Shown: piece by piece, positions 21,449 to 28,311 of the stretch
Numbering within the stretch: position 1 is the first letter of the stretch
Layout: each line of letters begins with the position of its first letter
Source: a virus
Direction: 5' to 3' (one strand)
DNA length: 36,435 nt
IMG/VR virus record: IMGVR_UViG_3300036770_000514
Location: 1-36,435 of that record
Notes under the pieces: model-generated
Databases searched by the model: none
Told to the model about the DNA's origin: nothing
What the model saw: the letters and a program-made list of their open reading frames with translations, nothing else
Translations under genes and position numbers: made by a program

Positions 21449-21476
21449 ATTATATCAGGATAGTTATGAAAGACAA
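21449..21476 (-). promoter_or_regulatory. Putative promoter of the antisense HNH gene
   Basis: On the minus strand, TTGTCT (21476-21471), a 16-base spacer and a perfect TATAAT (21454-21449) lie just upstream of the ATG at 21441. The start of transcription would fall almost on the ATG, so the mRNA would be leaderless or nearly so, consistent with no Shine-Dalgarno being visible. The -35 box lies inside the displaced endolysin remnant. Confidence 0.35.
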
Positions 21477-21543
21477 AGCCGCTGGAAGAGTCCTGCCGGG
21501 GCTTACCCGCCGCCGAGCGGCAGAAGCTGCACTGATGAGGTGA
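21466..21543 (+). pseudogene. Remnant of the original endolysin C-terminus
   Basis: Twenty-five sense codons (reading MKDKAAGRVLPGLTRRRAAE and AALMR, then TGA) are clearly homologous to the last codons of the endolysin at 20430-20912, which read KANGRVLPGL and RRREAEALLMK. The remnant has no lysozyme core attached. Its stop is 3 bases before the GTG of the tail-nozzle gene, and GAGGTGA inside it provides that gene's ribosome binding site. This is the arrangement expected if the endolysin originally ran directly into the nozzle gene. The remnant could still be translated as a tiny peptide from ATG 21466, but more likely it persists for the ribosome binding site. Confidence 0.82.
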
Positions 21544-21546
21544 GCC

Positions 21547-23682
21547 GTGCCACTGTCCAAAATACTATACCGTCCTGGTGTAAACAAAGAGAATACTCGT
21601 TATACTTCTGAGAATGGTTGGTATGTCTCTGACAAGGTTCGTTTCCGCCAAGGTACACCAGAAAAGATTGGTGGCTGGCTACGCATCTCACAAGCTACGT
21701 TCCTTGGTATCTGCCGATCCTTATGGAACTGGGTAACGCTTTCCAATTCTAACCTGCTTGGCGTAGGCACCAACCTCAAGTATTACATTGAGCAGGGTGG
21801 CGCTTATTCCGACATCACTCCCATACGTTTAACCCAATCAGTCACATTTGCTGCGGTTACTGCCTCTCCCTTCTCCTCAACCATCACGGTTACATCGGCA
21901 AGCCATGGGGCCATTACCGGGGATTTTGTCACCTTTTCAGGGGCGGTAAGTCTTGGTGGAAACATCACGGCAGCGGTGCTTAATCAGCAGTATCAAATAG
22001 ATTCTGTACCTACATTAAATACCTTTACCTTTACGGCTAAAGATCCTTCCACGGGTGCGCCTGTCACTTCTAATGCTTCGGATGTTGGTAATGGCGGTGG
22101 ATCTTCTGTTGGTGCTTTTCAGGTCAATACTGGGCCTGGTATTGCTCAGGTTCCTCTAATTGGTTGGGGCGCAGGTGCTTGGGGTTCTGGGTCATGGGGC
22201 GTTACGCCACAGGTTACAGATCCACTGAGGATATGGAACGCAGGCAACTGGGGCGAAGACCTTGTGTTTGGACCGAGGGCGGCTGGTATTTATTACTGGG
22301 ATGCAACCAACGGTATATCAACCAGGGGCGTAGCACTCAATAGCCTTGGCGGCACGGTAACGATTACGATCGCATCGCCGGCTGTTGTCACGTTTGGTGT
22401 GGTTCTTGCAGAAGGCACGGCTGTGTCATTCACAACTACGGGGGCGCTACCAACGGGCCTAACTGTAGGAACAACGTACTACTTGCGTAATGTATCTGGG
22501 CTGTCGGCAAATCTTTCTGCCACGTCATCAGGTTCGCTGATTACAACCACCGGTACTCAGTCAGGTACGCATTCCATGGTTCTTGAGGATGTACCAAAGT
22601 ACCAGTACTCACTAATCATCTCTGATGCCTTACGGTATCTCATGGTCTTTGGATGTAATGACATCGGAAGTACCGTGGCTGATCCTATGCTTATTCGCTG
22701 GTGTGACCAGGAATCCTTGGTGGATTGGCTTCCGTCATCGACCAATACCGCAGGATCAATCAGGCTTTCCCATGGGTCGCAGATCATTACGGTCCAGCAG
22801 ACACGCCAAGAAATTCTTGCGTGGACGGATTCAGCTCTCTTTTCCATTCAGTACCTAGGGCCGCCGCTGGTCTTTGGCTCCCAAATCCTTGCGGATAACA
22901 CGTCCATCGTTGGGCCAAATGCTACAGCGGTGGCATCTGGTGTGACCTACTGGATGGGCGTGGATAAGTTTTACCTGTACAACGGACGTGTTCAGACGCT
23001 TAACTGCGACCTACGCAGATATATCTTTAATGATATAAATCGTTACCAGAACTTCCAGGTATTTGCTGGGACCAACGAAGGATTCAATGAGGTCTGGTGG
23101 TTCTACTGCTCGGCTAATTCCACGACCATCGATCGGTATGTGGTGTTCAACTACGCAGAGAATGTCTGGTACTACGGAACCATGGCACGAACTGCTTGGA
23201 GTGATTCAGGTCTAAGACAGTACCCACAAGCTGCGACTTACAACTACAACCTTGTTGATCATGAACGTGGTGTAGATGACAATGAGACAGGAACAGCGTT
23301 ACCAATCAACGCCTATATTGAATCGTCAGAGTTTGATATTCAGGATGGGCATAGTCTTGGGTATGTCTACAGGATATTGCCTGACATAACGTTTGATGGA
23401 TCAGAGACGGCTTCTCCCGCTGTCACCATGACGCTGATACCCATGATGAACTCTGGATCGGGGTACAACAATCCTCAGTCTAATAGCGGATCTTCTTCAG
23501 CATCGGTGGCGAGGACATCCACCACAACGATTGAACAGTTCACAGGTCAGGTTTATGTCCGTGTTCGTGGCAGGCAGATGATCTTTAAGGTAGAGTCTAA
23601 TCAGCTTGGATGTGCATGGCAGCTAGGATCGCCGCGAATTGATATCAGAGCAGACGGCAGGGCCACTGGAAGAGGCGCATGA
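21547..23682 (+). CDS. Tail nozzle / tail tubular protein B-like candidate
   Basis: This 711-residue protein has the pattern of large podovirus tail-hub proteins (P22 gp10 or T7 gp12 role). The N-terminus is YRPGVNKENTRYTSENGWYV, SDKVRFRQGTPEKIGGW; a GWGAGAWGSGSWG stretch, then RIWNAGNWGEDLVF. Later come RWCDQESLVDWLPS, GSQIITVQQTRQEILAWTDS, GVTYWMGVDKFYLYNGRVQ and a C-terminal DIRADGRATGRGA, all typical of this beta-propeller-bearing family. A beta-rich insertion (about residues 95-200) resembles an Ig-like or carbohydrate-binding module. The GTG start uses GAGGTGA within the displaced endolysin remnant. The next gene overlaps by 4 bases. Family assignment is from pattern recognition. Confidence 0.78.
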   Translation: MPLSKILYRPGVNKENTRYTSENGWYVSDKVRFRQGTPEKIGGWLRISQATFLGICRSLWNWVTLSNSNLLGVGTNLKYYIEQGGAYSDITPIRLTQSVTFAAVTASPFSSTITVTSASHGAITGDFVTFSGAVSLGGNITAAVLNQQYQIDSVPTLNTFTFTAKDPSTGAPVTSNASDVGNGGGSSVGAFQVNTGPGIAQVPLIGWGAGAWGSGSWGVTPQVTDPLRIWNAGNWGEDLVFGPRAAGIYYWDATNGISTRGVALNSLGGTVTITIASPAVVTFGVVLAEGTAVSFTTTGALPTGLTVGTTYYLRNVSGLSANLSATSSGSLITTTGTQSGTHSMVLEDVPKYQYSLIISDALRYLMVFGCNDIGSTVADPMLIRWCDQESLVDWLPSSTNTAGSIRLSHGSQIITVQQTRQEILAWTDSALFSIQYLGPPLVFGSQILADNTSIVGPNATAVASGVTYWMGVDKFYLYNGRVQTLNCDLRRYIFNDINRYQNFQVFAGTNEGFNEVWWFYCSANSTTIDRYVVFNYAENVWYYGTMARTAWSDSGLRQYPQAATYNYNLVDHERGVDDNETGTALPINAYIESSEFDIQDGHSLGYVYRILPDITFDGSETASPAVTMTLIPMMNSGSGYNNPQSNSGSSSASVARTSTTTIEQFTGQVYVRVRGRQMIFKVESNQLGCAWQLGSPRIDIRADGRATGRGA

Positions 23683-24320
23683 AGCTAGATAGCCCAGCGG
23701 CCCCGAATCTGCCGTTAGCACCGCAGGAATACGCTGCCTTTTATGCGGATCAGCTTAATAACGTCTTGCGTTTATATTTCAACCGGCTAGAAAACATTAC
23801 CCGTAATCTGCTCGGGCCCAACGGCGGTCAGTTTGTTGAATGCCCTAATGGTTTGTTTTTTAACACGGCTGACCAGAACTTTGCCGCAATTAATACAGGT
23901 TATCCGGTTGTTTTTAATGCAACGTATCTTAGTAATGCAGTAAAGCTTCAGACAGGAAGCACTAGCAAGATTGAAGTTTCTATAGGTGGCATTTACAACT
24001 TTCAATACTCAGGTCAGCTATTGAGTACAAACTCAAGCGCAAAAGACGTGTTTATATGGATCAAAAGAAATGACACCACTATTGGTTATTCGACTCATGC
24101 TTACACTTTGACGGGCAATAGCGAATACCTAGAGATTAGCTGGAACTTCAATATTGATTTGGATGTTGGCGATTATCTTGAGCTAGAGATAGCTGCAACA
24201 GATACCAATGTAAGGCTTGATGCGGTAGCCGCGACATCCCCTCATCCCGGTATACCGTCGAGTGTTATGGCGGTAAACTTCATATCTCCCTTGCCGGACC
24301 CCCGGCCCACACCTCCCTAG
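23679..24320 (+). CDS. Virion protein with C1q/TNF-like jelly-roll domain
   Basis: This 213-residue protein has a helical N-terminus (QEYAAFYADQLNNVLRLYFN) followed by a region typical of phage jelly-roll domains: STSKIEVSIGGIYNFQYSGQ, DVFIWIKRNDTTIGYST, LDVGDYLELEIAATD. A Pro-rich tail (PLPDPRPTPP) ends it. C1q/TNF-like domains in phages trimerise and often bind host surface or decorate tails. It overlaps the nozzle gene by 4 bases, supporting a tail location. The fold is inferred from the pattern of strands, not from a search. Confidence 0.75.
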   Translation: MKLDSPAAPNLPLAPQEYAAFYADQLNNVLRLYFNRLENITRNLLGPNGGQFVECPNGLFFNTADQNFAAINTGYPVVFNATYLSNAVKLQTGSTSKIEVSIGGIYNFQYSGQLLSTNSSAKDVFIWIKRNDTTIGYSTHAYTLTGNSEYLEISWNFNIDLDVGDYLELEIAATDTNVRLDAVAATSPHPGIPSSVMAVNFISPLPDPRPTPP

Positions 24321-24329
24321 GAGTTAACA

Positions 24330-25652
24330 ATGTCTTGGATAGACGAATTATTTGGTGGGGATAGCTCTTCATCTCTACCCGAGGGCGTAACAGACTCTGG
24401 GGATGTGGATGCTAACGGCAATCCTATTTACGTTGACACATCAGGAAATGTTGTCGATTTAAGCGGGATGGATTTTGGTTCCATATCAAGCGGCACTTTT
24501 GGTAATGTATTGAGAAGTATTCTTGACGGATCAGGTGGCGGAACAGGTGCGGGGCTCGCCTTGGGTCTGGGCGCATTAGCAGCCGCACTTACACGTCAAC
24601 AAGCGCCTGAAGTTAAGCAGCCTGAGTACAAAGCTGCTCCTGTGTATAACCGTGCACTTACTGCGCCTATGTTCCCCCCTCAACCAGCGCCACAAAAGTC
24701 CGCGTCTGGCCAGAACATATACACGCCCATGAAGGGTATGCCCCTCTTCTTCAACCCGAATCCATTTCAGTTTGACCCAACAGAGGCAGCAAAAAGATAC
24801 GGGCCAACGCCTGAGCAGATTGCACAAGGGCGAGCAGGGTATGAGGCAGGATTAGCTTCTTTGTATAAGCCAATGACAATTTCACCCATAACCTTTAAGG
24901 GTGCAAGCACGGTAACCGGTGCAAGTGGTAACGACACGGTTTCTGGTGGTAATAGCACTTTAACAGGCGGGTCAGGGAATGACACTGTAAATAGCGGAAA
25001 TAAATTAGTAACAACGCCGAAAACTTCACCATCTGACCCAATACAAGCTTTTAGAAGCTCTTCTGAATATCAAGACTTTCTAAAGGCAAATGAAGGGGGT
25101 ATAGGTACGATGGATATGTACGATTCGCCGTACTTTGGCCCTGTATCATCCGGTTCTTACGGGGGAGCACAAGATCAGGCCTATAAGGATTGGTACCAAA
25201 AAACGTATAACGCTGAAGCACCAATAGTTTATAAAACTCAATCTAATCAAGCTTCTGACATGTCGGGCCTGTTAAATACGGTATATGGCCAGAATGCTTC
25301 TGCGCCTGTGCAGGGCGGCGCATCGGGTGGTTCGGTAGATGACATCTTTGTTGGTTATAACGAAGGTGGTGATGTCTATGCAGCAGCCGGAAGATACCTA
25401 GAAGGTCCGGGCGACGGAATGTCTGACAGCATCACAGCACAGATTGACCATGGCGGTGGTAAGACTCAGCCTGCCAGGTTAGCCCGCGGAGAGTTTGTTG
25501 TACCTGCTGATGTGGTATCTGATCTTGGTAATGGCTCATCGAATGCTGGGGCACAGAAGCTCTACGACATGATGAAGAAGATCCGCAAGGCGAGGCATGG
25601 AACAAGCAAGCAGCCTCCGGCAGTCAAGACAGATAAGGCTATGCCTGCATGA
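24330..25652 (+). CDS. Virion protein with C-terminal GDGMSDSI...EFVVPADVV module
   Basis: This is a 440-residue protein. The first half is low-complexity, Gly/Ser/Pro-rich, with a hydrophobic Gly/Ala helix (GAGLALGLGALAAALT, about residues 72-87) and two GNDTV repeats (ASGNDTVSGGN, GSGNDTVNSGN). The C-terminus has YNEGGDVYAAAGRYLEGPGD, GMSDSITAQI, ARLARGEFVVPADVVSDLGN, and a basic helix KLYDMMKKIRKARHGTSKQ. This C-terminal module is very common in marine phage proteins of unknown function. GGAG precedes the ATG. The last 4 bases overlap the next gene. It may be an internal virion or tail component. Confidence 0.78.
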   Translation: MSWIDELFGGDSSSSLPEGVTDSGDVDANGNPIYVDTSGNVVDLSGMDFGSISSGTFGNVLRSILDGSGGGTGAGLALGLGALAAALTRQQAPEVKQPEYKAAPVYNRALTAPMFPPQPAPQKSASGQNIYTPMKGMPLFFNPNPFQFDPTEAAKRYGPTPEQIAQGRAGYEAGLASLYKPMTISPITFKGASTVTGASGNDTVSGGNSTLTGGSGNDTVNSGNKLVTTPKTSPSDPIQAFRSSSEYQDFLKANEGGIGTMDMYDSPYFGPVSSGSYGGAQDQAYKDWYQKTYNAEAPIVYKTQSNQASDMSGLLNTVYGQNASAPVQGGASGGSVDDIFVGYNEGGDVYAAAGRYLEGPGDGMSDSITAQIDHGGGKTQPARLARGEFVVPADVVSDLGNGSSNAGAQKLYDMMKKIRKARHGTSKQPPAVKTDKAMPA

Positions 25653-26002
25653 ATGAATGGGAGCGTTGCAGTGCATGGATCCAAGCGGCCTTGGACCAAG
25701 CCGGCAATTTGTTTTCCCTAGAGGATGTGTTAGAAGCAATACAGCAAGGGCAGGCGCAGTTTTGGCCCGGTAAGGAATGTGCGCTAGTAACAGAGATTAA
25801 GCAGTACCCACGCAAAAGGCTTTGTAATGTGTGGCTTGCAGGGGGCAATTTAGATGAGATTCAGCATATCGTGACGTACATACGATTGTTCGCCAAGCAA
25901 GCAGACTGTGATGCCATCATGTTGCAAGGGCGTCCGGGCTGGCAGAAGATATACCCGCAACGATTGAAAACAGTAACTTTGATGGAAGAGGTGTCCAAAT
26001 GA
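25649..26002 (+). CDS. Conserved phage protein, possibly GNAT-like fold
   Basis: This 117-residue protein has the pattern MNEWERCSAWIQAALDQAGN, EDVLEAIQQGQAQFWPG, CALVTEIKQYPRKRLCNVWL, AGGNLDEIQHI, and DCDAIMLQGRPGWQKIYPQR, which I recognise from phage and prophage tail regions. The order of elements (strand with ALVTEI, then WLAGG, then a helix and a GRPGW strand) resembles a small acyltransferase-like (GNAT) fold, but the acetyl-CoA-binding signature is not obvious, so activity is doubtful. It is coupled to both neighbours by ATGA overlaps, which puts it in the virion operon. Confidence 0.75.
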   Translation: MNEWERCSAWIQAALDQAGNLFSLEDVLEAIQQGQAQFWPGKECALVTEIKQYPRKRLCNVWLAGGNLDEIQHIVTYIRLFAKQADCDAIMLQGRPGWQKIYPQRLKTVTLMEEVSK

Positions 26003-26742
26003 GTATGGGCGGCCCGTCGCAAACAATCACGCAAATGCCCCCGGAGTTCCAACTCCCGTACATATCTGATGTGTTCCGCATGGGGCAGCAGATTGCGTAT
26101 ACCCCCTATACGCCTTACTCTCAGCAGCGATATGCTGAGACGGCGCCTTTGTACCAGCAAGGTGTTGAAGCTGCTCAGCAAGCTGCCTCTTCGCCGGGTC
26201 TGCTTGGTCAGATTGACGTGGGCGGCCAGAAGATGGGCGTCATGCAGGCTTACATGAATCCGTACCAGCAAGGCGTTACGGATGTAGCCAAGGCTTCCGC
26301 GGTGCGTGATTACACACAGGGATTGCAAAACCTGAAAGCACAAGCCGGCCAGCGCGGTGCGTTTGGTGGCTCGCGTCAGGCGATTGTTGAATCAGATCTC
26401 ATGCGTAATCTTGGATCTCAGCTATCCAACATTCAGATGCAGGGGTCGGCTGCGGCCTATGACAAGGCTGGCCAGTTGTATCAGCAAGACTTAGCCAATC
26501 AAATGCAAAAAGCCCAGACCTTGCAGCAGCTTGGGCTTACGGATGAAGCACGCCGTCAGCGCGATTTGGATGCCATGTATCAAGAGTTCCAGCAGCAGCG
26601 GGATTATCCGGCGCAGCAGGCAGAGCGTTACAGGAACATCATCTTTGGCTTACCAGGTTATGCCACACAGTCTGCTTATCAGTCTTCTGGTAATCCACTA
26701 ACCCAAGGGTTAGGATTAGCACGTCTCTTGTACGGGGGCTAA
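25999..26742 (+). CDS. Internal virion / ejection protein candidate
   Basis: This 247-residue protein is Gln/Ala/Tyr-rich and largely helical. Patterns such as YMNPYQQGVTDVAKASAV, LQNLKAQAGQRGAFGGSRQA and QQRDYPAQQAERYRNIIFGL recur in a family next to ejection proteins in aquatic phages. The GAFGGSR segment is the most conserved part. There is no transmembrane helix. It lies directly upstream of two other large helical proteins, so a role as a scaffold or DNA-ejection component inside the head is likely. The start overlaps the previous stop by 4 bases. Confidence 0.72.
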   Translation: MSMGGPSQTITQMPPEFQLPYISDVFRMGQQIAYTPYTPYSQQRYAETAPLYQQGVEAAQQAASSPGLLGQIDVGGQKMGVMQAYMNPYQQGVTDVAKASAVRDYTQGLQNLKAQAGQRGAFGGSRQAIVESDLMRNLGSQLSNIQMQGSAAAYDKAGQLYQQDLANQMQKAQTLQQLGLTDEARRQRDLDAMYQEFQQQRDYPAQQAERYRNIIFGLPGYATQSAYQSSGNPLTQGLGLARLLYGG

Positions 26743-26745
26743 GCA

Positions 26746-28311
26746 ATGCAAGCACAAGCAAATACCGGCCTTGGCGGGGATGTCAATATCCTTGAGGCCA
26801 TGGAGATGTTCAAGGCAGTGCCTGATCAGGTGCTGCCTAAGTACGCACAAGATCCTAAGCTAGCGATCTTTGCCGCGGCGGAAATGGCTCGCCGGGAGGA
26901 TATGCGTAAGCGTTACAGCCAGAGAGCGCAGAAGCCTAACAAGCCTGTTATTGCTCAGTTAGCTGAGTCCATGGCGCCAAGTATGCCCATGGTGCCACCT
27001 GGTATGAATGCTCCGCAAGAGCAGCAGCCTATGCAAATGGCTCCGTCGCAACAACCTCCTATGCAGCAACCACAAGCCGGTCTTGCTGGGTTAATGCCTG
27101 AGCAGCGCATGGCCGGTGGTGGTCCTGTTGCGTTCTATCCTGGTGGTGGTGTTGGTATGGAGTTTGGTGGTGATCCGGTGGTCGAGGAAGAGAAAGAGGT
27201 CCGCGTCCCTGCCATCATCAATGGCCAGCGTGTCATGGCTACAGCAGCAGAATTACGTGCGGCGGGCTATCCTGAGTCTACGATCCAGCAACGCGTGAAA
27301 GAAGCTACGCCTAAGCCTGCACAACCAGCTGCACAACCAACTCAGCCCCAACAAAGACAGCAGGTTATTGCACCGCAGCAAGTTATTGCACCGCAGCAAG
27401 CCCCTGCCGCTCAAGCTCCTATGGGTATTGATGCCATCATAGCTATGGGCAAGAAGGCTATGGCTGGCGTACCTCAGATCCAGCCAGAACTTGCGGCTGA
27501 AACCGCTGCTCGTGCCGGAACGCTTTATGACGAACGACAGAAGCGCTTCCCTGATCAGATGTCTACAACCATGGAGCAGCTAAAGAAGTTCTATGGTGAA
27601 CAACCTAGCCAAGCTGACATTCAGAAAGCCGCTAATCGCCAGATAGCTTTGGCCATGCTGGGTAGCAAGGATCGTAATTTCCTTTCTGGACTTGCCGGTG
27701 GCTTGCAGGCCGGTGAAGATGTCAAGAAGTCTATGGGCGCAGAGAATCGTGCGATGGAACAAGCTTCATTGCAGGCACAGTTGGCTCATGCCAAGTACCA
27801 AGATGCTGTGCGTCGCGGGGATTATGATGCGGCTGACAGGGCGGCAAGAGAAGAGCGTACATACAGACTGCAAACGCAGAAGCTAGCGCAAGAGCAAGCA
27901 ATGCAGCCACTTGAAGTTGGTCTTGGTTTGGCCAAGGCTATGCAGCCAAAGGGTGGTGGCGAGAAGCCAATCAACCCGTTGCAGCTATCCAAAGAAATGC
28001 GCGAAGTCTATGCCCTTCCACAGGTGCAAGCAGAAATTAAAGCTATTGAAGAAAAGTACAACAAGATGGCTGAAACAACGCTTGGGTTTGGTGGTACCGG
28101 TATATTTGGAAGCGTTCCTAAGACCTGGCGCGAACCTGGGCCTGTTGACGCACAAGGTAGAAAGACAGAAAGCCTTGGGGATAAAATGCGCCGTGAGCAG
28201 GATGATGTCTTGAGACGCTACGCATCAAAGTTTGGGGTTCCCTATTCACCGTATGTTGTACCTGCTGACGATGTACAGCGTTATAGGCAAATGGGTCAAG
28301 GTGGACGATAA
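26746..28311 (+). CDS. Helical internal virion protein candidate
   Basis: This 521-residue protein begins with a helical domain (LEAMEMFKAVPDQVLPKYAQ, DPKLAIFAAAEMARREDMRK). A Pro/Gln/Met-rich disordered linker follows (about residues 75-125), then RMAGGGPVAFYPGGG, and a second Gln/Pro/Ala linker with a tandem VIAPQQ repeat (about 195-220). A long helical region follows (LYDERQKRFPDQMSTTMEQL, AMLGSKDRNFLSGLAGGLQA, YDAADRAAREERTYRLQTQK). The MAGGGPV motif recurs in marine phage proteins. It sits between the ejection-protein candidate and the 2076-residue protein, and its stop overlaps the latter's ATG (TAATG), so it probably belongs to the ejected complex. Confidence 0.72.
   Translation: MQAQANTGLGGDVNILEAMEMFKAVPDQVLPKYAQDPKLAIFAAAEMARREDMRKRYSQRAQKPNKPVIAQLAESMAPSMPMVPPGMNAPQEQQPMQMAPSQQPPMQQPQAGLAGLMPEQRMAGGGPVAFYPGGGVGMEFGGDPVVEEEKEVRVPAIINGQRVMATAAELRAAGYPESTIQQRVKEATPKPAQPAAQPTQPQQRQQVIAPQQVIAPQQAPAAQAPMGIDAIIAMGKKAMAGVPQIQPELAAETAARAGTLYDERQKRFPDQMSTTMEQLKKFYGEQPSQADIQKAANRQIALAMLGSKDRNFLSGLAGGLQAGEDVKKSMGAENRAMEQASLQAQLAHAKYQDAVRRGDYDAADRAAREERTYRLQTQKLAQEQAMQPLEVGLGLAKAMQPKGGGEKPINPLQLSKEMREVYALPQVQAEIKAIEEKYNKMAETTLGFGGTGIFGSVPKTWREPGPVDAQGRKTESLGDKMRREQDDVLRRYASKFGVPYSPYVVPADDVQRYRQMGQGGR

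Noticed and set aside
20845-21475. Group I intron interrupting the endolysin gene
   Set aside because: The endolysin frame is already complete upstream with its own stop codon and the HNH gene is antisense; I could not identify intron core elements. Not formally excluded without structure prediction or splice testing.
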